64,000 nt of DNA from Candidatus Obscuribacterales bacterium (GTDB taxonomy: Bacteria > Cyanobacteriota > Vampirovibrionia > Obscuribacterales > Obscuribacteraceae): the NCBI GenBank assembly GCA_019744775.1, contig JAIETZ010000002.1:434001-498000 (forward strand). The letters run 5' to 3'. The position numbers and the translations under genes are program-made. A model generated the notes under the pieces. That model saw nothing but the letters and a program-made list of their open reading frames with translations. It was not told the origin of the DNA and did no database searches. Shown piece by piece: positions 1 to 8,695 of the stretch (within the stretch, counting starts at the first letter, position 1; each line of letters starts with the position of its first letter).

Positions 1-1
1 T

Positions 2-46
2 CCGGACTTCTTACTTGACTGGGCATCTGAACGTAAAAAGAAATAG
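2..46 (+). CDS. C-terminal tail of a gene entering from the left edge (unidentified)
   Basis: One forward frame is open from the window edge to a TAG at 44-46 and reads PDFLLDWASERKKK. A charged, lysine-rich end like this is common at protein C-termini. It stops two bases before the convergent gene ends at 49, which is the tight packing seen elsewhere in the window. Only about 14 residues are visible, so no function can be given, and chance openness over so short a stretch cannot be excluded. Confidence 0.35.
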   Translation, partial: PDFLLDWASERKKK

Positions 47-48
47 AC

Positions 49-825
49 TCAAATTTCAGTGGAATTGTCTCTGCCCTGCGGTTGAAATCCTGGTCTATAA
101 CCAGGACCGCCCTGCTGACGCTGCCTTTGCATCCGCGGATTGAATCCTTCGCCGCCATTGCCAAAACCGGCTCTGCTTCTAGGTTGTGGCTTAGCCTCCT
201 GCAAGTGGCTTAACTGCTCTTTGGTCAAGACTCCGCGCATTTTGAGAAAGTCATTTACCAGAAGTTCGTCCATTTTGTCTTGCAGAGCACGGACTTCTTG
301 GCGCTTATTTCTAATTTGCGAATCACTTGCCTTGGGATCAAACATCATGTCTTTTAGTTCACCACGCACCGTTTTTAAATTCGTGCGGACTTGTCTGACG
401 CTTTCAGCAGTTGCTTGACGCGTGGTTTGAATTTTTTGCTTTTGTTCTTCGGTAAGATTCAGCGGGCGCAAATCGAGTGGTCCCATACCACCACTCATGC
501 CGCCTCCCATGTTACCTCTCGGCCCGTCTCCCATTTGTCCAGCACCACGTCCACGCATCGTCTCGCGCCTACCGCCGGGACCTTCAAATCCGTCTCCGCG
601 AGGAGGCTCGTTAAGACTTTCTTGCCCACGGCCAAATCCCCTTTGGTTCCACGAACCCGGCTGCTTTTCTCGACCCTGTCCGCGTGGCGGCGGTGGTGGC
701 ATATCGGCACCGTCAAAATCCGGTTGATTACCAGGCGGCCCGGAACCAGGCTCTGCCGATACCGGCGGCACAGTCAACAAAGCAGCCAATGCCACAAACA
801 ATATTGATTTACATCTTAAGCGCAT
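49..825 (-). CDS. Secreted Spy/CpxP-like protein (LTxxQ-type, envelope stress)
   Basis: A 258-residue exported protein. The chosen ATG at 825 has GAGG nine bases upstream; longer starts would run far into the preceding gene. Residues 1-24 form a signal peptide ending PPVSA. A long Pro/Gly/Arg-rich linker follows, then a helical segment with two LTxxQ-like motifs, LNLTEEQKQKIQ and LTKEQLSHLQ, separated by a charged helix. Paired LTxxQ motifs typify the Spy/CpxP/CnrX family of periplasmic chaperones and metal sensors. It overlaps the anti-sigma gene by 17 bp and is third in an ECF sigma operon, so it is probably the periplasmic sensor or effector of that system. The C-terminus is again Gly/Arg/Gln-rich and low complexity. 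Ligand unknown. Confidence 0.7.
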   Translation of the reverse strand: MRLRCKSILFVALAALLTVPPVSAEPGSGPPGNQPDFDGADMPPPPPRGQGREKQPGSWNQRGFGRGQESLNEPPRGDGFEGPGGRRETMRGRGAGQMGDGPRGNMGGGMSGGMGPLDLRPLNLTEEQKQKIQTTRQATAESVRQVRTNLKTVRGELKDMMFDPKASDSQIRNKRQEVRALQDKMDELLVNDFLKMRGVLTKEQLSHLQEAKPQPRSRAGFGNGGEGFNPRMQRQRQQGGPGYRPGFQPQGRDNSTEI

Positions 826-1444
826 AAAGACCATCCTCATCCGTTGCCATACCCATACCTTCCATAAGATTCGGCTGATAGCCGTCGTCAAAAGCCAGCA
901 CTTCATCGTGTGCAGAACTGGCAATTAGTGTTTTTTGTTTTTGCAGCTGATTTATCTTAGCCTCTGGTTTTTGTGTCACCTCATTGGACTGAGGGGCAGC
1001 CGCCAATTTTCGTTGCATTAGCTTTCGCACACTCGGTGTGCGAGCCACTTTTACAGGCTGAGTCGGCGCAACTTTGGTCGGTTCAACTCCGGAAGAACTG
1101 CCCACCTTAACCACCGGCTTGTTCAAAAGCTGAAAACTCAAACCGAGAATAAGACAAGCTGCCGCCGCCCAAATTACCTGGCGTTTGAAAGTCAGTACTT
1201 TTCCTTTACTTTGCGGCTTTGCTTGTGCTTTAAGCAATATCGCCTGTGAAAGGTCCTTGCCGAGACTGACTTTCGGCATTGATGAAAGTCCTTTGCTGAC
1301 CATGACTATCTCAGCGAGTTCGCCGGAGCAATCGTCGCACTTACTAAGATGAGATTGCACGGAAGCTAATTCGTTGGGTGACAGTTCATTATCAAAATAG
1401 CCGTCTAATAATGGTTCGATTGTCTGGCATTTTGTATTGTCCAT
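809..1444 (-). CDS. Membrane anti-sigma factor with zinc-binding ZAS domain
   Basis: A 211-residue protein whose N-terminus carries the anti-sigma zinc-finger pattern: C6, then H32-x3-C36-x2-C39. In this family the domain holds the cognate ECF sigma factor inactive at the inner face of the membrane. One transmembrane helix lies at about residues 90-107 (VIWAAAACLILGLSFQLL), followed by a Lys/Gln-rich periplasmic region of about 100 residues. The ATG at 1444 is preceded by GAGG that lies inside the end of the sigma gene, with only four bases between the sigma stop and this start, so the two are translationally coupled. Its 3' end overlaps the CpxP-like gene. Release could follow proteolysis or conformational change signalled by that protein (inference). 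Confidence 0.85.
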   Translation of the reverse strand: MDNTKCQTIEPLLDGYFDNELSPNELASVQSHLSKCDDCSGELAEIVMVSKGLSSMPKVSLGKDLSQAILLKAQAKPQSKGKVLTFKRQVIWAAAACLILGLSFQLLNKPVVKVGSSSGVEPTKVAPTQPVKVARTPSVRKLMQRKLAAAPQSNEVTQKPEAKINQLQKQKTLIASSAHDEVLAFDDGYQPNLMEGMGMATDEDGLYALKM

Positions 1445-1448
1445 GTGA

Positions 1449-2069
1449 TTACCTCGAGGCAGGGGTAGAGTCGGGAGAAAAAATGTGTGGGCGCAGAAGA
1501 TCGCGTAGCTTCAAGCGGCCGTAATGAATACGTGAGCGCACAGTTCCTTGACTGGCACCAACAATTTCTGCAATGTCGTCGTAAGTAAGTCCTTCTATGT
1601 CACGCAAGACAATGACTATTCTTTGCTCATCAGGCAACTGGCTAAGAGAGTGTTCAATAACTTGAGCTTGCTCGCGCAATCTAAACTGCTCTTCCGGACC
1701 GGCTTTGCTGTCAGCTATTTGACCCAAAACAGCAGAGCGTGCTTCTTCAGCAGGCGAGATGGTGGCAGTTTGGTCAAATGACATATTTGCAATTTCCTTT
1801 TGACGCACACGCAAAATATCAAGACAAGCATTGTGCGCAATACGAAATAGCCATCCGGCAAAGACTTTGCTCTGGCGGAAATTATTCGCTCCTTCGTGTA
1901 TTCTCAAGAATGTGTCCTGTACCACTTCTTCCGCTTCCTCTTGGTTGGCCAAAACTCGATAAGCCAAGTTGTATAGGCGGTCCTGATACCGCCTAACCAG
2001 GGTTGTGAAACTGTCCGAGTTACCTGTTTTCCGGAAACTCTCTAATAGTGCTTCGTCTGTTAACTCCAC
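1449..2069 (-). CDS. ECF-subfamily RNA polymerase sigma factor
   Basis: About 206 residues with sigma region 2 near the N-terminus (DRLYNLAYRVLANQEEAEEV, then FAGWLFRIAHNACLDILR) and region 4 at the C-terminus (LPDEQRIVIVLRDIEGLTYD, with a helix-turn-helix over IAEIVGASQGTVRSRIHYGR). These are the only two regions ECF sigma factors keep. The start is ambiguous: TTG at 2081 lacks an obvious ribosome site, whereas GTG at 2069 has GGAG six bases upstream, so I prefer 2069. It heads the operon with its anti-sigma factor and a CpxP-like gene, the standard arrangement for an autoregulated envelope-stress module. Promoters recognised cannot be stated from one site. Confidence 0.9.
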   Translation of the reverse strand: MELTDEALLESFRKTGNSDSFTTLVRRYQDRLYNLAYRVLANQEEAEEVVQDTFLRIHEGANNFRQSKVFAGWLFRIAHNACLDILRVRQKEIANMSFDQTATISPAEEARSAVLGQIADSKAGPEEQFRLREQAQVIEHSLSQLPDEQRIVIVLRDIEGLTYDDIAEIVGASQGTVRSRIHYGRLKLRDLLRPHIFSPDSTPASR

Positions 2070-2163
2070 ATCTATCTCCAAGCCGAGAAGTTGGCGGTCA
2101 CCATATAAACGGTTTAGGGGGTCAAAAAGTTCAAAATTTGCGCATTAAAAAAGATAAATAATC

Positions 2164-2169
2164 TATAAT
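2164..2169 (+). promoter_or_regulatory. Candidate -10 box for the phosphatase-like gene
   Basis: A perfect TATAAT lies 34 bases before the ATG at 2203 in an AT-rich spacer between divergent genes. No good -35 hexamer sits at 17 bases; TTTGCG at 20 bases is the nearest. Confidence 0.35.
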
Positions 2170-2202
2170 TCAAGTCTACAAATCACCGAGAACCGAGTAT
2201 CC

Positions 2203-2778
2203 ATGAACCTATTCACCATTTTGCTGCTTTGCGCAATTTTCTGCCTGCCGGCTGTCGCCACTCCTCTTGACCTCAAGTCTTATTCCATAACCATCGACGG
2301 GCATACCTATAAGGACCAGGCCGGCAATTTGCCCAATTTCCATCAAGTACACCCTTATCTCTATCGAGGCGGCGAACCGACCGCCAAGGGACTCAAGCAA
2401 TTGTCCAAAATGGGCGTTAAGACTATTATCGACTTACGCAATCCCGGTGAGAAGAAAATACCGGAAGAAAACCTCGCCTCAAAGTTGGGGATGACCTACA
2501 TAAGCATTCCTATGGGTCCGCAAGCACCGACGGAATCACAAGTTAAGACCTTCGTTTCCGCTGTGGAAAACGCCAAAGACAATCCCAAGGCCGGATCCGT
2601 TTTTCTACATTGCGCGCACGGCTCCGACAGGACTGGTTGTCTTGTCGGCATCTGGCGAGTTACTCACGACAAGTTCAGCTACGACGAAGCCTATAAAGAA
2701 ATGCGTAAGTACTACTTTGGACCGAAATACACACTCTTATCCGGTGCAGTCCAATCGGCAGCCGGAAAAGCCGACTAG
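2203..2778 (+). CDS. Secreted dual-specificity/tyrosine phosphatase-like protein
   Basis: A 191-residue protein with a signal peptide (MNLFTILLLCAIFCLPAVA) and a cysteine-phosphatase core. The signature CX5R loop is HCAHGSDRTG with catalytic C137 and R143. Upstream, VHPYLYRGGEPT and GVKTIIDLR match the first strands of DSP/Siw14-like phosphatases. The family hydrolyses phosphoester bonds on Tyr/Ser/Thr or on inositol phosphates. The export signal would place this one in the envelope, so a small phosphorylated metabolite is as likely a substrate as a protein. It stands alone between the sigma operon and a two-component system, 67 bp before the kinase, and might be co-transcribed with it. Substrate not predictable. 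Confidence 0.8.
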   Translation: MNLFTILLLCAIFCLPAVATPLDLKSYSITIDGHTYKDQAGNLPNFHQVHPYLYRGGEPTAKGLKQLSKMGVKTIIDLRNPGEKKIPEENLASKLGMTYISIPMGPQAPTESQVKTFVSAVENAKDNPKAGSVFLHCAHGSDRTGCLVGIWRVTHDKFSYDEAYKEMRKYYFGPKYTLLSGAVQSAAGKAD

Positions 2779-2845
2779 CAGATAATCTGCATCGACGGGG
2801 CACTATCCTGGGTACATTGCGGATGTACAGAGAGCCAATTCCGCT

Positions 2846-5125
2846 ATGCGCCTTCATTTAACCCTCACCCAAAAGGGACTAATATTGGTTGCCGTGCCAC
2901 TCATTTTCCAGGTGGCATTTCTTGTTGTCTTGAGCAGCCTGAAAAACCAAATAGATTATGACGACGCGCTGGCTATAAAGGGCAAAGCTGTCCTTGCCAG
3001 CATTTATAAATTACACGGATTGCTGGTTGATGGTGAAACGGGCATCCGCGGATATTTGCTGACAAACGACCCATCATTTCGCGAACCATTTGACACGGCT
3101 AAGAGAGAGATTCGCGAACAAGGAAAGGACCTGCAAAATCTAGTTCAAGACAATTCCAAAGAGTATTTACTGGCCTCAGCAATGAATTCATTGGCAAAAC
3201 AAAAACTTGCACTCTTGGACGAAATGAATTTCCTAATTGAACAAGGCGCAATTGAAGAGGCCATTCAGATAGATCTTTATCAGCGTGGTAGCGGCAAAGC
3301 AATCATGGATGAATTTCGCGCAAAGATGCGAGCCTTACTGAAAGAAGAAGAACAACTGGCTCTCATCAGACAGACAAAAGGCAGCGATTTACGACAATCG
3401 CTCAAAGTATTTCTCTACATTGGCATGTTTGTCGACTTCTTAATTGCTCTGTTATTGCTTATCTTTTTCGTCAAAGGCATTACTTCCCGCCTGCAAATCA
3501 TGATGGACAACACGCAGCGCCTGGCGCGCGACGAGCCGTTAAATCCACCACTCAAGCAAATTGACGAGATATCACAACTGGATTCCGTCTTTCACGAAAT
3601 GGCTGATGAACTAAGTGCGGCGACAGCCAAACAAAAGGCCATTATTGAGAGCATGCTCGTCGGCGTGATCATCACTGACGACAAAGGACACATCGAGTCG
3701 GCCAACCAGGCTGTCGAGGCCACCTTCGGCTACAGTCGAGAAGAATTACTCGGCGAACCGCTCTTGCATTTATTTCCTGTGCTGCCCGGGCAAGACCCGG
3801 AAAGTTTTATTGCAGGGCTGCGCATGAAAGCGGAAGGTCATATCTACGAGTTGAAAGCCCGAAGGCGCGACGGCGCTCTCTTTCCACTTGAGGTTTCCAT
3901 GACAGAAATTGAAACGGAGCGCGGACCAAGACTTTTGGCCAATGTTCGTGACATATCGGAACGACGTGAAGTGGACAGGATGAAAAAAGAATTCGTCTCC
4001 ATTGTCAGTCATGAACTACGCACACCCTTAACTTCAATTCGCGGTTCGCTCACTTTGCTTGCTTCCGGTGCCGTCGGACAAATGCCTGACGAGGCCCTGG
4101 AAATGTTGGCTATTGCTGAGCGCAATGCCGTGCGCTTGATTGCCTTGATAAACGACATTCTCGATCTGGAAAGACTGGAATCAGGCAAACTGGATATGCA
4201 CTTTGCTCCGGTGCCTCTAAAAAACATTATTGCTTCGGCAACCGAAGCAGTAGCGGCCCTGGCTGCAACACAAAATGTAAAAATCGCCCAAAAAGATTCA
4301 CAAGCCATTGTTATTGCCGATCAAGAGCGCCTTATTCAAGTCGTCGTCAATTTTCTCTCCAACGCCATCAAATTCTCCCCGGAGGGTTCAACTGTCGAAG
4401 TTATAGTGAGTGAGATTCCGGGCTGGACGGAAGTCTCAGTGACGGACGCCGGGCGCGGCATTCCCAAGGCATCGCGTGAAGCTATTTTTGAACGCTTCCA
4501 TCAAGTGGAAGCAGGCGACGCCCGTGACAAAGGCGGCAGCGGACTTGGCTTAGCTATTTGCAAGACGATAGTTGAAAAACACAGCGGCACAATAGGCGTT
4601 TCGTCCAAAGAGGGCGAGGGATCGACCTTCTGGTTTCGCATTCCCACAGCCTATTCCGCTGTTGACTGGCTTGATAAGCTTAATTTAGATCGATCGGCAA
4701 ATGTCCTATTAGTAGATGATGATCTCGAGCTTTTAGCGGTAATGCAAACCGAGTTATCCAACGGCGGCATCAACGTCACCGTGGCATCGTCCGTTGTCGA
4801 AGCAATTAAGCAAGCAAATTTGCATAGGCCGCAATTGATGGTCCTCGATATTGGACTGGGTGATGGCGAGGGTTTTGAAATTGTCGAGTCTTTCAAGAAC
4901 AATCCGCACCTAAAAGACATCTCAATGCTGGTATACACGGGACGCAACCTAACAAGCGAACAGTGCGCCCGTCTGCATCTAGGACCGACCTATTTTTTGA
5001 CCAAAGCCAAAGCAACAGACCAAGAATTTCGGTCTCTAGTATTGGGACTTTTGCAGCATGCACTTCAAGGTTCATCAGATCAAGTAACATCGTTATTAAG
5101 CGACGAGAGTGAATCAGATGGCTAA
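2846..5125 (+). CDS. Hybrid sensor histidine kinase (CHASE3-HAMP-PAS-HisKA-HATPase-REC)
   Basis: A 759-residue membrane kinase. A first helix (about 10-32) and a second (about 186-209) bracket a CHASE3-like sensor region containing [19 protein letters not shown]-like linker (about 210-262) is followed by a PAS domain (about 263-375). The phosphoacceptor is H389 in [16 protein letters not shown]. The ATP-binding domain has N-box [12 protein letters not shown]1 DAGRGIP and G2 [11 protein letters not shown]-terminal receiver domain begins near [11 protein letters not shown], with the probable phospho-acceptor D668 in VLDIG and the conserved Lys in FLTKAKA. The next gene, an OmpR-type regulator, overlaps its end by 8 bp, suggesting a phosphorelay in which the receiver either competes with or relays to that regulator. 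Signal unknown; CHASE3 domains sense extracytoplasmic cues. Confidence 0.93.
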   Translation: MRLHLTLTQKGLILVAVPLIFQVAFLVVLSSLKNQIDYDDALAIKGKAVLASIYKLHGLLVDGETGIRGYLLTNDPSFREPFDTAKREIREQGKDLQNLVQDNSKEYLLASAMNSLAKQKLALLDEMNFLIEQGAIEEAIQIDLYQRGSGKAIMDEFRAKMRALLKEEEQLALIRQTKGSDLRQSLKVFLYIGMFVDFLIALLLLIFFVKGITSRLQIMMDNTQRLARDEPLNPPLKQIDEISQLDSVFHEMADELSAATAKQKAIIESMLVGVIITDDKGHIESANQAVEATFGYSREELLGEPLLHLFPVLPGQDPESFIAGLRMKAEGHIYELKARRRDGALFPLEVSMTEIETERGPRLLANVRDISERREVDRMKKEFVSIVSHELRTPLTSIRGSLTLLASGAVGQMPDEALEMLAIAERNAVRLIALINDILDLERLESGKLDMHFAPVPLKNIIASATEAVAALAATQNVKIAQKDSQAIVIADQERLIQVVVNFLSNAIKFSPEGSTVEVIVSEIPGWTEVSVTDAGRGIPKASREAIFERFHQVEAGDARDKGGSGLGLAICKTIVEKHSGTIGVSSKEGEGSTFWFRIPTAYSAVDWLDKLNLDRSANVLLVDDDLELLAVMQTELSNGGINVTVASSVVEAIKQANLHRPQLMVLDIGLGDGEGFEIVESFKNNPHLKDISMLVYTGRNLTSEQCARLHLGPTYFLTKAKATDQEFRSLVLGLLQHALQGSSDQVTSLLSDESESDG

Positions 5126-5789
5126 AATTCTTATAGTTGAAGATGATACAGATATCGCCACTATTGTTTCGCGTTGGCTTCAGCATGAAAATCACCTCGT
5201 CGAAATCAGCAAGGACGGCGAAGATGCTTCCGTCAAGTTGAAATTGAATCAATATGATCTGGTTATTCTCGATTGGATGCTACCCAAAATAACTGGTGTT
5301 GAATTGTGCCAAAAATTTCGCACTAGCGGAGGCACTACGCCTATTTTGCTTCTGACGGCTAAAAGCACAATAGAAAACAAAGAAGCCGGATTGGACTCAG
5401 GCGCTGATGATTATCTAACCAAGCCATTTGATTTAAAGGAATTATCCGCGCGTGTAAGAGCGCTTTTGCGGCGTGCAGGCGCCATATCCACCAAGACATT
5501 AAAGATAGGCGACTTGAGTTTGGATGCTGAAATGCATCAAGTCTTTGTCGGCGATACTCCCATCAGCCTAAATCCCAAGGAATTTGCTCTTTTAGAATTC
5601 CTCATGCGCCATCCCAACAAGATATTTTCCGGGGAAGCATTATTGAGCCGGGTCTGGCAATCGGATGCGATGGCATCGACAGATACCGTACGCGCACACA
5701 TCAAAAACTTACGCAAAAAGATTGACCAACCCGGCAAAACCTCGCCTATTTCTACCGTTCACGGCTTGGGCTACAAAATCGAACCTTAA
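5118..5789 (+). CDS. OmpR/PhoB-family response regulator
   Basis: A receiver domain (about residues 1-120) with acidic pocket D9/D10, phospho-acceptor D52 in LVILDWMLP, and K in YLTKPFDL. It is followed by an OmpR-type winged-helix domain (about 130-223) with NPKEFALLEFLMRHP and the recognition region DTVRAHIKNLRKKI. This architecture binds DNA as a dimer after phosphorylation. I chose ATG at 5118 ([10 protein letters not shown]), the usual N-terminus; a GTG at 5109 in frame would add three residues. The start lies inside the last codons of the hybrid kinase, so the pair is co-translated and very likely cognate. Target genes are not evident from the window. Confidence 0.93.
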   Translation: MAKILIVEDDTDIATIVSRWLQHENHLVEISKDGEDASVKLKLNQYDLVILDWMLPKITGVELCQKFRTSGGTTPILLLTAKSTIENKEAGLDSGADDYLTKPFDLKELSARVRALLRRAGAISTKTLKIGDLSLDAEMHQVFVGDTPISLNPKEFALLEFLMRHPNKIFSGEALLSRVWQSDAMASTDTVRAHIKNLRKKIDQPGKTSPISTVHGLGYKIEP

Positions 5790-6115
5790 ATCTCGCCGGC
5801 AGCTTTCTCAGTTCACACAATTTTCACGACTGGTCTTTAAGCTCATTAATGTAAGACCAAACGGTCTGCATGGGGTGTTCTAAATAGGAGGGTCTTCTAT
5901 TTAATTTAATACAACATGGTTTTCCGCTTCCGTGTGATTTTGGGGCTCTCGTACTTGCCAAAAATAGCTAGCCCGCCCGCCAAGCTGTAAAGTTCTGTAC
6001 TAATCTGCGACGAGTCCCTAAGTGTCAATCAAACCTCCCATCTCTGCCAAGCCAGCGCAGTAGATTCAAGAGGTTTGATTGTTTTTTGGGCTTTTTTTGA
6101 TGCTAAACTCTTGGG
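5790..6115. other. Non-coding interval with a long inverted repeat
   Basis: No convincing gene is present. It contains a short hairpin AGACC-aaac-GGTCT and, near its end, a perfect 12-bp inverted repeat (listed separately). An alternating AT/GC composition and the structured end could indicate a small RNA or a leader of the downstream membrane-protein gene, but no known RNA family is recognisable by eye. Confidence 0.4.
6026..6087 (+). terminator. Long-loop stem plus T-run (terminator-like)
   Basis: CAATCAAACCTC at 6026-6037 is exactly complementary to GAGGTTTGATTG at 6070-6081, and TTTTTT follows at once. The 32-base loop holds a smaller CTGC/GCAG pairing. Stem plus T-run fits an intrinsic terminator for transcripts coming from the response-regulator side, or for a short RNA ending here. 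The stem is 30 bp before the GTG of the next gene, so an attenuator role is also possible. Confidence 0.5.
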
Positions 6116-7138
6116 GTGCAAGAGAAGAAAAAGAACAACTTCGGCAAACAAGTAGTCGGCATAGCTTTTGCCCTCATTCTTTTGTGGGCCGCTTTTTCCG
6201 GCAGCGACCCGAAACACTTGTGGCACTATATCCAAGGCATTCAAGCGATTTACCTTTTGCCAATAACCATAATTGCCCTTGTCGGTCATTTATTGAGAGC
6301 CTGGCGCTGGCGCATTTTGCTGGCACCCCTAACCGACAGAAAACTCGGTCTATTTAATATCTTCCTAGCGCTGATGGTTGGCTATGCAGTCAACATCATT
6401 ATTCCAAGAGGCGGCGAGATTGCCCGCATCGTGTCGCTGGCACGTAGTGAACAATTACCTTGGGCCGGCATTTTGCCCACCATGCTAATTGACCGCATCC
6501 TCGATGTCGCTGCCCTGGTAATCCTGCTGGCAGTCAGCCTCGCTTATTTGCCTGAAAATATTGTCGGCAACTTACCCTGGCTCAAATCAGCCGGCGTTGG
6601 CATGGCGGTTGTTACCGTGCTTGGTCTAATTGGTCTGCCTTACTTAGGCAAGTTGCTCGAGCGCATTTTCAATTTGAGCTTTGTGAAAGAAAAGGCACCG
6701 GAAAAATTTGTCGAATTAGCAAGCAAGCTAACAGGCGATTTTGAACAAGGCACACGCTGTTTGAAAAATCCGCTCGCCTACCCGGAGATTGCTGTTCTCT
6801 CTATCATTATTTGGTTTACTTACTGGGCATGCTTCTACTTAATGCTCATGGCTTTTGGTTTGACCAATCAAGTAAGTATGCTCAACTCTTTCCTTGTATT
6901 TACAGTTGGTTCAGTCGGCATGCTTGTGCCAACGCCAGGATCAGTCGGCAGCTATCATTTCCTTGTTAGTCAGGCGCTTGTTATGTTGTGCGGCGTAGAT
7001 CGCGATCAAGCGCTTGCTTTTGTAAGCCTCCTGCATCTGTTCACAATCATGCTGATACCGCCGGTAACAGCATTTGTGCTTGTAACATTCACATCATTGC
7101 GCAAAGGCAAGACCGCCGAAGGCGAAGTTCAAGGCTGA
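6116..7138 (+). CDS. UPF0104 / lysylphosphatidylglycerol-synthase-type transmembrane protein
   Basis: A 340-residue integral membrane protein with about eight hydrophobic helices. The motif WRWRILLAPL followed by NIIIPRGGEIARIVSLAR and LIDRILDVAALVILLAVSLA is characteristic of the UPF0104 / LPG_synthase_TM ('flippase-like') family, which includes the membrane half of MprF and AglD-type proteins. The C-terminal GMLVPTPGSVGSYHFL is the second conserved family block. The soluble aminoacyltransferase domain of MprF is absent, so lipid or polyprenol-linked substrate translocation is more plausible than lysyl transfer. The start is GTG at 6116 with no clear ribosome site; an in-frame TAA at 6104 rules out a longer form. 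It converges with the next gene and overlaps it by 10 bp. Confidence 0.8.
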   Translation: MQEKKKNNFGKQVVGIAFALILLWAAFSGSDPKHLWHYIQGIQAIYLLPITIIALVGHLLRAWRWRILLAPLTDRKLGLFNIFLALMVGYAVNIIIPRGGEIARIVSLARSEQLPWAGILPTMLIDRILDVAALVILLAVSLAYLPENIVGNLPWLKSAGVGMAVVTVLGLIGLPYLGKLLERIFNLSFVKEKAPEKFVELASKLTGDFEQGTRCLKNPLAYPEIAVLSIIIWFTYWACFYLMLMAFGLTNQVSMLNSFLVFTVGSVGMLVPTPGSVGSYHFLVSQALVMLCGVDRDQALAFVSLLHLFTIMLIPPVTAFVLVTFTSLRKGKTAEGEVQG

Positions 7139-8067
7139 ACACTTGCTCCATCGGCAGCAGCGCAAGTAACAATTTTTACGCCTTGCGTGACTGTCGCCTT
7201 GGTGCCTACTTGAGAGACATATTCCAGTTTGACTGCTGAAGGCAACTGTTCAATTTTTACTTTGTTCGGCTTGCCGTTTTTAATCACCTGCCCACAACTT
7301 ACAAATACAGTCGGTGCAGTCAGACGAGCAGGAGCCACATTACCGCGCACGGGAGCCGGCAACGGAAACATCTTAAACTGCAAATCGCTGTCGGCATCAG
7401 GCAAGCGCGCATCAATGTTTGAAACATAGAGGTTGCTTGATTCCTGAATGAAATCATGATCTTTGTCGTACTGGATCAATGCAGGATTACCGGCTGAAAC
7501 TTCCACATTGGATTGCACACCTTTGATATAACCAAGATCCATATTGGTCAACTTAGGAGCTTGCGCTGTCATGCCGGGCAAGCTGAATTCCTTTTGCCCC
7601 TTAATACCGAGTTCAGCTGATTCAGCCTCTTTAAGCGCGCTTTTGATATTTGCTTGCAGCAAGAGCTCACGTTGATCATCAAGCATTTGCGCGTTATTGC
7701 GTGCCTCATTGAGCAATTGTCTGGACAATGGTTCAAGATGTTTATAGCCAAGCGAGTTAACGCGGTTGTAAGTCTCACGAGACGTGAATACTAATTCGCG
7801 GCAACGAGCAACGATGTTGTTCATTCTGCCGCTTTGATCTTGAGCATTTAGCGTCTTGGCTGTTTTCAATGCCAGAGCTTCAGCGGAGTTCTGCATCATT
7901 CCTTTCATCATTTGCGGAAAAAGGAAAATGAACATAACGAAGATGGTGCCCACCATTACAAGACCGGAAATCATGGTCAAAAGAAGCATGTTGCCGGAGC
8001 TCTTACGAGGTGCTGATATTGCTTTATTCATCATCAATGCCATTCCCGAAATATCCACTTGAGACAT
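7129..8067 (-). CDS. TadG-like single-span membrane protein (uncharacterised)
   Basis: A 312-residue protein with a short basic cytoplasmic N-terminus (about 1-24), one hydrophobic helix (about 25-53, LLLTMISGLVMVGTIFVMFI) and a long exported region. The exported part has a helical, Gln/Asn-rich first half and a C-terminal domain with two Cys (VFVSCGQV, KIVTCAAA) that could pair. This topology and its head-to-head partner, a TadE-like protein, suggest pseudopilin-like TadG proteins, but no signature motif proves it. The ATG at 8067 has AAGG eight bases upstream. The two genes diverge from a shared interval of about 60 bp, so they may be co-regulated. Function unassigned. Confidence 0.6.
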   Translation of the reverse strand: MSQVDISGMALMMNKAISAPRKSSGNMLLLTMISGLVMVGTIFVMFIFLFPQMMKGMMQNSAEALALKTAKTLNAQDQSGRMNNIVARCRELVFTSRETYNRVNSLGYKHLEPLSRQLLNEARNNAQMLDDQRELLLQANIKSALKEAESAELGIKGQKEFSLPGMTAQAPKLTNMDLGYIKGVQSNVEVSAGNPALIQYDKDHDFIQESSNLYVSNIDARLPDADSDLQFKMFPLPAPVRGNVAPARLTAPTVFVSCGQVIKNGKPNKVKIEQLPSAVKLEYVSQVGTKATVTQGVKIVTCAAADGASVQP

Positions 8068-8127
8068 TCTACTACCTTGCTAGCACATGTTATTATGGGC
8101 GCAAGATTAGGCTTTAAAGTAGGCAAG

Positions 8128-8679
8128 ATGATTCGCTCTCGTGAAAAAGGACAGCAAATGGCCGACTTCACGGTGGCATTTGGCTTCTTGGTAATCTTTG
8201 TCATTCTGCCTTTGATTGACTTGGGCGTCGTGCCCGTTCGTTATTTGATGGCGCAAACGTCCGTGCGTAACTACATCAAGCAATTGTCTCTTTGCGAGAC
8301 GATGAGCCAGGCTTATACCAAGGTAAAGTCGAACAATAATGAATTCGACAAGTTGCTAACAAGCGTTGGCGGCACCCATGTCAAGTCCACCAAGCTGCTT
8401 ATTGTTATCAGCAGTCAGAAAAAACTAGGCAATCAAATTGAAGTAGACAAACCAAAAGCAATCCAAAAAATGTGGCAGCCGGATGGTACCAATTGTCCTT
8501 GCCAATACATGATCAAGTTGAGCGTAGACTTGGAAATCGATCCGCTAATTACTTTGCCCAAAATGCTGGGAGGAATTCCCGGACTAAGCGCGCCATTTGT
8601 TTTGACTCTTACGGAAATTGCGCCGTGGGAAAACTTAGGTATCAATCCGGCCACGCAAGAATATTTCATCAACGAATAA
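8128..8679 (+). CDS. TadE-like pilus-assembly/pseudopilin protein
   Basis: About 183 residues. The N-terminus MIRSREKGQQMADFTVAFGF followed by a hydrophobic stretch (LVIFVILPLIDLGVVPVRYLM) resembles the TadE/TadG pattern: basic residues, G-Q, an acidic residue at the helix border, then a transmembrane helix. The remainder is exported, with two Cys near CPCQYM. In-frame starts at 8059 and 8095 exist, but the first would overlap the divergent gene and neither has a ribosome site. ATG at 8128 is preceded by AGTAGG and gives the expected short cytoplasmic tail. The next gene starts 16 bp downstream and is probably in the same operon. Confidence 0.6.
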   Translation: MIRSREKGQQMADFTVAFGFLVIFVILPLIDLGVVPVRYLMAQTSVRNYIKQLSLCETMSQAYTKVKSNNNEFDKLLTSVGGTHVKSTKLLIVISSQKKLGNQIEVDKPKAIQKMWQPDGTNCPCQYMIKLSVDLEIDPLITLPKMLGGIPGLSAPFVLTLTEIAPWENLGINPATQEYFINE

Positions 8680-8695
8680 AGTGGAAATAAATGCC

